Shown piece by piece: positions 10,950-23,386 of a stretch of 64,000 nt of DNA (the stretch's first letter is position 1; the number at the start of each line of letters is the position of its first letter). This DNA is from Opisthocomus hoazin. Taxonomy: Eukaryota > Chordata > Aves > Opisthocomiformes > Opisthocomidae. Both the position numbers and the translations under genes were made by a program. The stretch covers positions 31,007,979-31,071,978 of the forward strand of contig NC_134421.1 in assembly GCF_030867145.1 (NCBI RefSeq), given 5' to 3'. The notes beneath the pieces are model-generated. The model worked only from the letters and a program-made list of their open reading frames with translations, made no database searches and was not told where the DNA came from.

Positions 10950-13900
10950 GTGGTCTGGTTTTCTTAGTTTCTTGTATAACTGACCATGAACATGTGTGCA
11001 CAAGTGAAACTGAAAGCAAGGTGTTCTAGGTATGTATGTTATGAAGCTTTAGTTAACAGGATTTTCACAACCCCAAGTAAGACCCAAATCTTCCAGGCTG
11101 AGACTGTGTGCTTTAATACAGAAGTCCAGATCTTCAAGGAAACTTTGACTTACCATACTGTTAGTCTCATTGATATAAATCTGTTTATTCACTTAGCTCC
11201 TAAAAGTTGAAGTGGTCGTAATAGAGAACTTAACTTGTTGTGGCAGAGATTGGGGAATAAAACAGCTTGAGGATTTGTTTTTCAGTAGTGAAAAATCTCA
11301 GGGGAAACAAGACAAGCATCTTCTATTTTGAATTCTTGGTTGAATCCTTTGATGAAAGACAGTTTGTTGCAGTAGACTAGTGGGTGTAATGAACATGTCT
11401 GTGGCATCTACACCTTTTTGTTAGTATGGCTGTAACCCAATCCATCTTCAGATTCTTGTGACTGAAGGTCTGATTCTTATTTCTTTGGGAAACTCCAGGA
11501 ATTGGGCAGCTTGCAGAAAATGGAGATCTAGGTGTTCTTTAAATGCCTGTTCATTTTTCTGCATTTGTATATACATTCAGTGGAAGTGCATTTCATGAAC
11601 TGATAGTGCTTTGGTATTTGTGTGGTCCTGGTAGGCACTTACACAGAATATGGTACTTTGCAGACAGAAACAAGACTTTCTAATGCTGGTTGTGTTTTAC
11701 TAGAGCTGAGGCGTATTCTGAGTTAACTTCTGTTCTGGGTGACAGCATTCTGTCTAACTTCTCATTAGGAAAGCAGCTAGTAAATAATAGAGCAGAACTG
11801 TATTATACAAGTGGTGTTTAATCTGAGGAACGGTTGTGATGATGGGTTTAATGCTAATAGGTCAGTTTTCATTTGTAAATTACTTTGAGCTCAAAGTGAT
11901 TATAACTGAAGTTAATTCAATCTAGCTGATGCTCACTCAGCTCGGAGGTTCCTGCCATTCCTCGTCACCTAACTTTGTTAATCTGGAGAGTAGGTCTGGT
12001 GTCAGAATGTGTTTGTATAGAAAACCAGATATACCTGGAAGGCATCACAGAAGTTGCTTGGGGATTAATTTCATGACCTTCTGAAATATTAAATTATTTA
12101 GAAACAATGCATGAGGTTTTTGAGGACTTCCTACACTCAACAAGAATAATGCAAAGGGAAAAGTCTGAATTATGAATACGGCCTCGTGTATTTAGTGATA
12201 GCTTTGACCTGAAGTTTTCAGGAAGACTACATGTCGCAGACTAAAACTTCAGCTGCATTCAAAAAAAAGAAGAGAAGACTTTGTGAATTTACTTTTGATA
12301 CTTAATATCTGGTTTTAAAATATGAATAATTTAAGATTTGAAGTAACTTATGTTCTCCCCAAAGGTTAATCTTTTAAATGAGTGTATATATTGCCAAAAC
12401 ATAATATGCATCTTAACTCCTGTCAAAGGTTAGACTGGAGATCTTTCCTCGGTGGAAACCTGTTTAGATTTTAGTATTGGAAAATACAGGATGCATTTTG
12501 GGGGCTGAATGTGTGCTTAAATGTACATCTGCACAGAAATAATTTACAATGGTGATGTCTCAGTTTAAAGCTTAACTTGCAGTAAGGAGTGGGCAGTTGC
12601 ATGTCAGCTGTTTCACCTGGTCTTTGTAGACTTTAGAACAAAATACTGTCAGTTTATCCAAAAGTAGCTTCTTATGATCAGAAGGTGAAAGCAACTTTTT
12701 AAGTATGAAGACTTCAGTTTTTGGATGTATGTGTAGCCGTGTTCAGTTGCTGGTTTGACACTTATTCTTTAAAAAAATACCACCACCACTACCCAAGCCA
12801 CAACCAAACCCTCACGCAAAACCTGAGAGATACGAGAATTCTTATTTTAAGTGTTGGAAGATCTGCTGAAGAGATTTGACTAAGCACAAGTACCTGAAAG
12901 TGGAGTCAAGCAAACCCTCAGGCTTCCAAGACCCAGGTTAGAATCACAAGTACTTGTCGTCTTTTCCGACCATCTGCAGTAATATTAGTTCAGTCCACTA
13001 CTTTATATGTTGTTTAATGTGTGATGTTCAAAGGAGGGGTCATTCTTTCACATTTCTTGTGGGATGACTGGACATGGAGGGAAAGTTTTCTTTTAGTTCT
13101 GGCTCTGGTTGAAAACCTGGCTGAAGCATTGACAGGTTAAGATGGGGGAAACACAGGAGGGGACATGAAATAAAGCAGTTAATTGTTTACATCAAACCAG
13201 TACTTAATCAGTTCTTTTTGAACTTCCTTTTAACTTAAGTATTTTTGTGTCACTTCTTTTTTTCACCTCAAATACTATTAATCTCAGATTTAAACTGTTT
13301 CTGTTCCTCAGGTATTCATGTTACTAGACGCTGAACTGATCTATTTCCTCTCTTCCGCAATGTTTAGCAGTGAATACAGTATTTTTATTAAGAATATGTC
13401 ACTGAAGTATATAATAATATTTTGCATTGTGTGTTTTGGTCATCATGCATTCATTTCAGATCTTGACTACTTATACCTGTGTCTTTGCACAGCAATTTTT
13501 TGACTTCTGAATTCTAAATTTGTTTGAATTGCTTCTTGTAATATATGTCACTTTAGATTTTAGTCCTATTTATCTTGCCTTGCTTGGATCACCCTTTTAA
13601 ACAGCTCTTAATTCTGTGCTACTCCAGTTGTGGAGATTACTCATCTTGACTTTGGATGGTTATTAAACATGAGCTGGTGTAAGAGCTTTGTTCTGTTCCT
13701 TGTGTGTGGAAGGCACCTTCATCAGAAACCTGCTTGCTGTTTCTGAACTGGTGATATCTTCATGACATGGCCTCTTGATTCTTTTTTCACCTTTTTCACT
13801 GTCATGGAGGTATCAGGTGATACTGCTGGTACTAAAGGCATGATTGAGTGAAATTCATAAGAAAATGCTTATGAAGATCACTTTGTAAATAAGGCTCAAG

Positions 13901-14099
13901 TTGCTTGGCTCTCTACAGGTGTAGTATATGTTTACAAATGCTCTTTAAACTCTGCAACCATGTTCATTTGGAAGTGACTTACTGAAACCATAACCGTGGG
14001 TATACTTCTGTTGGGTCTTACTTCCAGTTGTAACATCTCACCCCTAACACCCACCAAAAATGTCAAAGTTAAATTGTTGTTGTGGTGTGGTGTTTTTTG

Positions 14100-14119
14100 T
14101 TTTTTTTTTTTTTTTTTTT
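14100..14119. repeat. Poly(T) tract
   Basis: A run of 20 T lies in intron 1. Similar long T runs occur near 16592, 17431 and 26169. None has target duplications or an adjacent retroposed gene that I can recognise, so they are simple repeats. Confidence 0.9.
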
Positions 14120-17100
14120 CCAGTGAATGCTGGCTTGTTAGTTGAAAACTGGACATTTTAAGGTTTGCGATTTAGTGATGGCTTGATTTCCATGGCAAAA
14201 ATATTGAACTGAAGTTAACAAAAATTTGCTAAATATATTTCAGAAATTCCAGTGGTTTCTTAGGGTGTGAATGAATTTACAATATTGCATTCATCAGATG
14301 TTCCAGCAAAAAACACCCTTTTGAAACCTGTATACATGTTTCAGTATTTTTTTTTTACCTTTCGGATAAGGATGTTTAGATGTTTTTGAAGTCAAAGTGG
14401 ATAAAACTTCAATGCTGCAGCGTGTGAGTCTTGCAGATAGCAGCGTAACTGCCAATATTGTTGTGTTTGATTATGTGGCAATCTCAGTAGTCAACTGACA
14501 CTCCTTCATGCACAAGTTGATCTTTTAAACTGTTAAAATGCACCCTGCTACCTGAAGTACTTTGTTAAAACACTATTTTTGTATTACTATGACACTTTTT
14601 AACAAACTGAATACTTGTGCTGACATGAACTGCATTGAGAAATACTGTCTTAGGAAGTTTTAAATACCTTTTTTATATATGAAGGTACTGATTTCAGCCT
14701 GTCAGGATGGCTGTTGTTTTCCTGTTATTGGTGGTGGAAAGGAGAAACTGCAACAAGCTATACTGATTAGTTTGTTTGAAAAAAAAATCCTTGTTTGGTT
14801 TTTCAGATTTGAATTCAAACTTCTAGAGTACTTTTCTAATAGTGAAAGACTGTCCTAAATAGGAGTTGGTAGGTTTTCTGCTACAGAATCTTGGTGTCCA
14901 GAACAAAGGCCACGTTGTGTGTTAATTGCCCTATTTTTAGAACATGATCAGAGCGCTCTGGTCAGTAGCAAAGACAAACATGCAGATATAATTCAGTCCT
15001 GATTTTAAATTGTAATGCTGTAGTCCATTTCCTTCTGCTTACGGAGACTCTTTTGCTGCAAGAGTAAACAGGCACTACCTAAAATTGAATAAAAATATTA
15101 CAAAAATAGGAGTTCAGTATCTGTTGACTGAATTTTCATTTCCTGATTGAAAAATAAGTGAAGGGGAAACCTCTAAAAGGTGTTTCCACATGAACAAAAG
15201 CAAGCCCTGCAGTTACTAGTAGCTAACTAACCTAGCTATATATGTGATGACTCTGATTTGTTTTAAATAATTTTATTTTTTTCCCATCATGTAACTGGTG
15301 TTTTCATGCAAGTTGTAGAGCACTTCAAAGTTGAAATGTGGAAAAATCTGTGCTTTCGTGCCATAACATGTATTGTGCAGAGGCCTGCAAGCACTGGTGA
15401 AATAGTTGTGTTGGCAAATGGCTGAAGCTGTTGCCTTTCCTTCAGGAGTTACTAGGAAAAGCAAAAACAGCCACTTGAGGGGGAGAGAGCAGGTAGTTTC
15501 AATGAATTGTGTTGTGTTACTTGGTTCAGCATTATCGTAATTTAGCGTGGTTTTTATTCCCTGCAACCAAATTCTGAATTTTGCCACGTTATGAGGTAAG
15601 ATGTTGTAGCATACTGTTTCTCAGTAACTTGCCGAACTCTATGCATGAGTTGTTATAAAGGTACTCGCCTGCAGCAGTCGCCTTTGCTTGACTCTGCTGT
15701 TCCTCATGTAACTGCAGGTCTAGCCCTGGACAAAAAAAATACCTAGCACTTTTTTTTTTTCCACTTTACAGCTGTTCACATGTTGCTGATGAAAGGAAGG
15801 GGATATGCATAGCTACGGATGAACCATGTTAAGCTTTTCCAGCAGTATTTACCAGTTACATTTGCTTTAGCTGACTGGAAGATCATTCAGCGGAGAAACT
15901 TGGGTGTTCTCTTTATGAAGGGGGTATGTCTCTTTCATGGCGATCTGAATGCTTCCCATCTTGGTCAGTTCAGCAGATGCACATAGTTAAAAGTTCTGAG
16001 TATGTTTTGTGAAACACAGCTACTCATCTGAATTTCTTATCCTGGTCTGCTTGGTCCAGAAGACTGTACTCAAGCTTCTGCTAAAGGCTCCCTCCCATAT
16101 ACCACCATGCCAGTTAGCATTTCTGCTGTTGACTGTGCGTGTCTTTTGGGTGTAGTGGATGAGTTTGTGCTTGCACAGTAAATTGCAACAAAACAGGAGG
16201 GTTTGAGTTAGTGCAAGGGTCTAGTGGCACCCTCTTGTTACTGTACTAGAGGAACGTGGATTTCTTGTGTCCATTGCCCATTAGCTGCTTAGTCTCTTTA
16301 TCAGACTTTGATAGCCTATGTATTAGTATTATCTCGTACTCTTGTTTTGTCTGCTTGTATTTGGGCAGCCGATCTTAATTATCTAGTCTAGATTTGGGAA
16401 TTTAAATTAACTTTGTCAATTTTTGCTTTCCTACATTAACAGTCAGAAATCTTTTGTTAACAGAAACACTTTGAGGCACTAATAAAAGGAAATTGTCTCT
16501 GGAGAGTTCAGTGGCTGATAATGTCTTTCATCAAATAGATGTGGTATCTTGATGTTCTAGCATAGGACTGCTCTGCTCATTTAAGTGAGATTTTTTTTTT
16601 TTTATTTTTGACCTTCAGCTTTCCTAAGAAGGCATATTTTTCCATAATATGAAAGATATAATCTGTTTGTAATGTTGCTTATCTGCCATGTTAATGATAG
16701 GCTCAGTATCCCCTTGTTTCATGACCAATTTCCATGCTAATGATAATAGATGTTTCATGAATTTGATCACACAAGTCAAAGGAAACACTTGGTCTTCTGC
16801 TTGCTTCCCTTTTGAAATGTCATTTTTAATCGGATACGTTATGCAGTTGCTGCTTTTTGAAGAGGAGCTAACTGTTCTTCTAGTTACTGCTGGACTATGG
16901 GATCCGTTCTCATGTAACGGTTTTCTACCTGGTGTTTGGTACCATAGCTTCTACTAGCAGCTGTGAAAAGATTGTTATGTTTTTTCAGGTCTTAGTACCA
17001 AAAACGTTGAAGTGTGTAATTATGCCGTATAGTGTGCACTTTTTAAACAGTTTACCTGGTTCTGACAGTGATGTGACTGAAACTGCACTATGCAGAGCAT

Positions 17101-18694
17101 CTGAGCTCTTCAAAGTTACAAACCTCTCAGTGGTTTAAGCAAACTACCCCAAACAATTATTTTGAACACCTAGAGTCAGAGAGCATCTTTTGGTGGATCT
17201 CTACACTACTATTTTTATTTTTGTTTTTGTTTTTTGATACTGGTGATGTAAAGGAAATTGTTGCAAGTTGCCCTCCTGGAATGTTAGGCAAGAACAACAG
17301 TTTGAAGTATGTTGCTCTCATCTTTCCTGGTCTGTAGTGAGAGCTGAACTTGGCTGGTATGATGTCATTTGTCTGGCACCTTTGGTTTCTGCAGGCATTG
17401 CAAATAGCTTACAGGACTTAATCCTGATTTTTAATTTTTTTTTTTTTTTTTAAATCCAGCTAGCTGTCCTCCAGCTGGGCCTCTCTTTCCTTCAATGACA
17501 TCTGAGTTGGTCCACATAGTTTATTTTCTTATGTTGCAGCTTCTTAATCCCACATAGGGCTCATTTGTCTTAGGTATTTTCTGTTGATGTATCGCTTTCA
17601 GTTGCCCAAGGCCTGCCAGAGACAGAAAGAGGCCGATAAGCTATTCTGTGGACAGGCTGACTTGTTTGCAGGGCTCTGAATTACTGACTCCTGGGGAAAT
17701 TAGTTTAGGCAAAAGGGTAGATTTGTTTGCTCGCATCTTTAGAAGAAGGCTTGGCTGTAGTTTGGGTCCCGTATCCTCAAAAAGCCCATTTGTATCCCTT
17801 GAACTGCTTGAGAAATTTCTTCTACTGGCTGTTGCAAGCGAATTGTGTGAGCAATTCCTCTAGAGAAAGGGAAACGGTGTTTTCTGAGAGGGAGGGTATG
17901 GGTACCTTGCGTGGTTACGTGGTTATGGTCTCCACAGAGATGCTGAGCAGCTGAGATCTGCTGGCAGCCTGCCAGCCTTGGGGCTTGTGCAAAAAAGCTG
18001 CTGTTCTGCTGGAAGAACGTGTCTCAGGAATGTCTTGCCTCCTCAGCTGACTCTGAATTCACCTTGCCGTGACCCGCCTTCCTGAGGCGAGCGGATGTCA
18101 GGGTAATCTAATACTGGGATGCTTGGAGCTGACCTTTGGAAAGAAAAGGCTTCTCGCGAGCGTGCTTGTGTCCTAGCTATAACACGGCCAGCGCAGACTC
18201 AGACTGGTTTCTGTGTGGATAAAGGCAGACTGGGGAAAAAAAAGGAAGACTGGGAAGGGTTGCATATTTGCAGTTTGTGTTTCTGTCCTCACTTGAGCAA
18301 AATTGCCTAGCAAAGAAACAATAACCCCTGGAAACTGAAAGCTTACTAATGGGTAACTTGAGGATGAGCACGTGGCAGTATCGTTACTAGTTTCTGCATC
18401 ATTAGTTGTAGTATCAAACTTAATTTCTTTATAAACATGACAGATTAAAGAGGTAAAGTGTCCTTTAAATATCACAAAAATAGCAAAATTTCATACTGTT
18501 TTGTTAAGACTTGAGTTTTTAAGGGAGTTCTGCTACTTTTTAGTATTTCTGCAGGATGCACTCAAAACTGGTTAAGCTTGTGCTGGATTAAGTCTCCTAA
18601 CCTTTCCGTTTTGAAAAAGAACGTATTCCTTGTGATGGCAGGCAGTCATGTGATCGAGCTTAAGCTACCTGTATGAAAGAGGTTTTAAACTTCA

Positions 18695-19347
18695 TGTCAT
18701 GGTTTAACCTGGCAGTCGGCAACTAAGGACTAGACAGCCCTCACTCACCCCTCCCCTTCGCCCTCAGTGAGATGAAATGAGTGAGGAGAAATGGACAAAA
18801 AGTAAAACTTTTGTGGGTTGAGATAAAGACAGTTTAATAAGACAACAAAGGAAATACCGACAATAATGATAATAACGAATATGCAAAATGAACTATATAC
18901 AATACAATTTTATCACCACCTGATGACTGATTTGCAGGCAGTCCCCGAGCAGTGATCATGGACCCCTCAGATTTTTGCAAATTTCACAAAATTTCTGAAA
19001 AAGGCTGAACTCCCAGAAGAGTTTGAACTCCTGGACAAAAGAGGATTTGAACTCCTGGAAAACGAAAAGCCGAGAGCCCCCTGCCCCCGGCCAACCCCCA
19101 TTCGTAAACCGAGCATGATGTCTACGGTATGGAGTATTTCCACTGGCCAGCTTGGGCTGTCTGCCTGGCTGTGCTCCCTCCCAATGCCTGCACACCTACT
19201 CACTAGGTGAACATGGGAGACTGGAAAAAGTCCATGATTTCATAGCAGCAACTGAAAACATCAGTGTTATCAACATTCTTCTGCTAAACCCAAAACACAG
19301 CAGCTACCAGGAAGAAAAATAACTTCATCCCAGCCGAAACCAAGACA
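18695..19347 (-). mobile_element. Solo LTR of an avian endogenous retrovirus (ERVL-like), antisense to NAP1L1
   Basis: The plus-strand ends are TGTCATGG and CCAAGACA, giving TGTC/GACA inverted termini. Read on the minus strand the LTR starts TGTCTTGGTTTCGGCTGGGA, contains ATTAAA (plus-strand complement at 18833-18838) 138 bases before its 3' end, and finishes in AACCATGACA. The flanks CTTCA (18690-18694) and CTTTA (19348-19352) form an imperfect 5-bp target duplication, as expected for ERVL-type insertion. No internal viral genes are present. I recognise the terminal sequences as a very common bird LTR type. Family naming needs a repeat library. Confidence 0.8.
19007..19060. repeat. Imperfect triplicated motif inside the antisense LTR
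   Basis: The motif GAACTCCTGGA or a close variant occurs at 19007, 19025 and 19049, in units of about 18 and 24 bases. It probably arose by local duplication within the LTR. Confidence 0.7.
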
Positions 19348-20837
19348 CTTTAGCCATTAGAAAGTGTGCAATTCAGCTTGCTTTTCTGTGCTTTTGCTTC
19401 CTTTTTGTGGCACGAACTTCCTATGTGTTCTCTTTAAAGCCCTGCAAAGATAAGATAACTTATTTCTTTTCCTCTGTGTATTTTTACAGTGAGCCCCAAA
19501 ACATTGTAAGTGAGGCTGCTGGGCGCCTCTGTATTTGACCATAATGCAGTGCTACTGGCTGTAGCTGTTTAAGTAACAGGGAAATAAAATATTTTACAAA
19601 TAAGGAGGTTATTTGCCTGCTGGCTCTTGGACAGGGTAGGAGGCTACCCTGTATTGGTACTCTAAGCCTTTTCTTGCAGTTAGGAGGCCTAGACTCTAGG
19701 TAGTATCTCAGCCCAAAGTAATTGTCTAGACACTGAGGCTTGAAGTAACACACCAGCCGTAGCCAGATTTGTTATATCTTGCACTGGCAACTGGTGAACT
19801 GGTATCTCTCAGGGACTGCTTCAGGGGGTGATACCAGTAAAAGCTTCATGCTGCTCGCGTGCCAAGGGGCAGCTGCTGTTCACAGTCCTAAATGCACCTA
19901 TGAAAAAAGTTGGGAAGGACGGCTGTGTCTTTCTTGTGGAAAGCCGAGTGATAGGAGTACTATATCCAAAGATTAAGTTTTGAGGACATACTGCAATATA
20001 AATACTGCAGTGATGTATTTTAGTGTTACTGATTGTGGTACATGTTGTATCTGAAGCTCTGAGTACTAGACTGGGACCTTGTGGTAGGCATTGTGCAAAG
20101 ATGGTGGAGGCTGTTTGCTCTTAGGGAATGCATTTTCTTAGTCCTTTTCTGCCTCTACTTTTTTTACCAGTAGAACTGTGCTTGCAGAGAAGCTTATGGT
20201 TGTTTAAGTAAATGACAATAAACTAAATGTGATGCAACAATATATCCATGCTAGTGGGTTGCATAGATTAGTCTAAATGCCAGTGTAGTTCCGTTAGCAT
20301 AGTGCCTTGTAGCCTCCTCACACAAGAGCTGTTTCCTAGAGCTGGCAGAAGACAGTGTCATGACAAACAGTAGTATCCCCTCAGTTTGCAGAAGAGTTCT
20401 TCCAACTGCAAATGTTCTGATACTGAGTTGTGTATAAAAAAAAAAGTGGAGGGAAGATTAAAGGATGAGACATGGAAAAGACTGATGCAAGGAGAATAGG
20501 AAAAACTGGATGAGGCAGATAGGAACACACTGGAGGGGGGCTCTGAAGTTGACAGCTGCTTGATACAGTCTGTTTTAATTTCCAGAAAATCTTTGAAGAA
20601 TGTTATTCAAAGCCTTTGAGTAAACTGGGCCATAGTTGGAAAACATACAGTACTTGTATGGATTGTCTAAAAGCCAGGAAGCAGAAGGTGAGTGACTGCC
20701 CCTTGCAATGAGGAGAGAGAGGGGCAGATGCTGGACTTCCACAGGTTCTGCGGCGAGACAAACACCATCAGCATGGTCAGAAGTGATCTTGGAAAGAGGG
20801 GTCAACAGTGGAAGGATAAAGGTTGCTGATGACATGT

Positions 20838-20920
20838 AGTTGTTCAGAAGGATGAAAACAAGGGCCCACCGAGCAGGTGATGGAGTTGTTCAGAAGGATG
20901 AAAACAAGGGCCCACTGAGC
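20838..20920. repeat. Two-copy tandem duplication, 46-bp period
   Basis: The segment starting AGTTGTTCAGAAGGATG at 20838 recurs at 20884. About 36 of the 46 bases in each unit are almost identical (one C/T difference in CCCACCGAGC versus CCCACTGAGC). It is a local duplication in intron 1. Confidence 0.9.
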
Positions 20921-23351
20921 GATTCAAGAACACAGAGACTGCTGGTGAAACTTTGCCTGCCACACTCTTGCCCAGCGTAGAAAAATGCGGCTTAGCTCTT
21001 TGAGCTGAATGTTGCAACTCAGAAGCAGGGTTTTAGTGCTTTGATACTTGAGTGGTAACATCAGCTTACCTGCATGGTTTCAGGGAAGATGAGGACTAGT
21101 TTATGAAATAAAAATTCACTATGACGTTGTCAAATACCTGCTCTTCCTGAGCCAGTGTGTCTGTTCTGAGTGTGATTGAAAGCTAGAAGAGTTTCTGGGG
21201 GAATTCTTGCCACGTCATTGCTTTTTTTTTCTAGGTATCTGCTAATGGCTACTGCTGGAGATGGGAAGGATACTTCTTAAAGTTTTTAGACATGACTTGG
21301 TCATAGCCAATCTCATATCCTCATTTAGCAAAAAGTGTTTAAGTGAACTGTAGAGTTCTGTCTCTTTCAGCAAACCTGTATCTAAGGTGTTTCAGCTGGT
21401 GTTTCATCTAGCCACCGGCTTGTGAGACCACAAGGTGTGTGTTGTCACAACCTGTGTTGAAAGAACTGCCTCTAGTTTTTTGGAAAGTGAAGCTGCATTT
21501 GATGGGGAGAATGAAGAGAGGAAATGTTGGTCTCTGCAAGGAGCAATAATAATTTGTGAATGTGATCACTGTCATATTCGCATAAAAATGCATGAAAAGC
21601 AGGTGAACCGTGAGTCTCGTGTTCTTTTGCACAGTGATACTACCAGCCTTCTTGGAAAGGTCCTGCATGAAGAACAAGAGGAAATGTGTAAGGAAAAAGC
21701 TGTATATTATGCATGGATAAAATCTTTTGCAAATCAGAAATAATGCTGATTATTGTGTTGTTAGAGACATCTAAATATGAGATGTAATTATAGTATGTCT
21801 TCCATCCATGCTGCCTTTTGAAAATGGTCTAAAGGAGACTCTTTGGAACTGTTGTACAGGCAGCTTGCATCCGTGTGGAAACCTGAAATCACAAGACAGG
21901 CAAATGTAGTCTAAATTTCAAGAAACTTAAAATGAGTCAAGAATGTTTCTAGAACTCCTCGGTTTCTTACTGAATTGTTAGATGTTCTTTGATTTACAGT
22001 AGTGCTGCTATTCTATTTGATAGCAAATACTGTATTATTTTTCTGCAATAGATTGACAAGTAGTTGGTTCTCTAGTTTTTCTGCATACTAGGGAAACGAA
22101 CCTTTTTGAATACATGCAGTCTCATACAGACTTTATTGGCACTGTAAAGTTGTGGTCCTAAATGAAGACATCAGATGCTTCTGTTTCATGTAATTCTTGG
22201 GAAGCAGTTATGAGACCAGAAGAATGTATTTTGATTATATCTACACAGAATGTAGATCTTAAGTTCTGATGCTTAGATTCTAACATGTCTCTTTATATTA
22301 ACTGTTAATGTCCTGATCTTACTGGGATTGTGCTCTTATGTTGCACACTTTGAACAGATTACATGCAATTTTCATTTTTTTCTGGAACACACACCTCCAG
22401 CACTTTGACTAAAATTCTCATTGGAATGCATTATAAGGAGTTGAACTTTCTGAAAATTTGAACTTGTTTGGGTTACTGGAGAGCAGCTGAAGTGGGGACT
22501 CTTACAGCAGTGGTTTCCACGCTTCCTGGACCGGTGGGTTATTCTTGGTACTTGGTGTCAACCATTGGACCCAAGACGGCAGTAATGGGACAGTGTTTTC
22601 TTGTATGTAATATTGTCTCTGACTTCAAGCTGCCTGAAACATCTTTCTGGAGACTGGACTCCTAAGTACTGTTTTGCTGGTGGAAAATGTTACTCATCTT
22701 GTAATGCGTTTGAGAACATAGGTGCTTCATGGTATGCAAGATCTGCAGTAGTCTCAACATACAGAGTTTCTAATTACTGTGTCTGGAATGTGTCTATGGT
22801 GATACTGAGATACTTAAGAAAATTCTGATCATTCAGCACATGGAAATTGGTCATGTTAAATAGCTTGGCACTTGACATCAATTTTTAAGTATTGCAATTC
22901 TCTGAGTATTCTGAGGAACTACTTGGATTGGTTTTGTAAAGTTGGGATTAAAAGTAAATCTGCAAAAAGAAGTCTTTAGTATTAAGAAAAACCTGATTTA
23001 GCTGTAAGTATCCGCTCTGCAATTACATACTGGAAATGGGTGAACAGTTACCAAAAGGGTTCTAGTACCCTTTTTGCTTCAGTTTTTCTGGGGTTATGTT
23101 TTGATTTTATGTGAGTAGATCTACTGGTTCTAAACCAGAATAAAGTGTTTCAGTATTTGTGTGCTTTAGAGTGAGAGCTCAAAGTGCATTGGAGATACGC
23201 CGCTCGTCAGATGATAATATGTATTTATCCTTGTTCGTAAAGCTGATGTCATTTGTGTTTCTTTCCTATTCAGTAGTATGGCACTTGCCTGTAAACTTTG
23301 TAACTGAAGTCTAATGCTGCTGTTCTTACATTTTTGTTTTTTTCCCTCTAG

Positions 23352-23386
23352 GGTTTGAAGTCCAGGAGAATGGCAGACATAGACAA
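23352..23386 (+). CDS. NAP1L1: NAP1L1 exon 2: start codon and residues 1-5
   Basis: The acceptor CCCTCTAG ends at 23351 and the donor is CAA|GTGAGT after 23386. The first 18 bases are 5' UTR. The ATG at 23370 begins MADID, with two bases of codon 6 left for exon 3. Only 17 coding bases lie here, so the exon is easily missed without the family sequence. Confidence 0.94.

Larger units (their letters stand above)
7830..23351 (+). other. NAP1L1: NAP1L1 intron 1 (about 15.5 kb)
   Basis: The first intron runs from the donor in the CpG island to the acceptor CCCTCTAG before exon 2. It contains the rest of the island, an 11-bp tandem repeat at 9061, a plus-strand LTR (9837-10949), a minus-strand LTR (18695-19347), a 46-bp-period duplication at 20838, and poly(T) tracts near 14100, 16592 and 17431. 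Otherwise it is AT-rich unique-looking sequence without recognised exons. Open frames such as 21435-21743 have no domain signature. Confidence 0.85.

Noticed and set aside
14100-14119. Poly(T) as the tail of a minus-strand processed pseudogene
   Set aside because: No gene-like sequence adjoins the tract and no target duplication is visible.
9837-19347. A single provirus bounded by the two LTRs
   Set aside because: The LTRs are in opposite orientation, differ in sequence and have no viral genes between them. They are two separate solo LTRs.
21435-21743. A 102-codon open frame in NAP1L1 intron 1 with Cys and His residues
   Set aside because: The Cys/His spacing does not form a zinc-finger pattern, there is no family match, and it lies in ordinary intron DNA.
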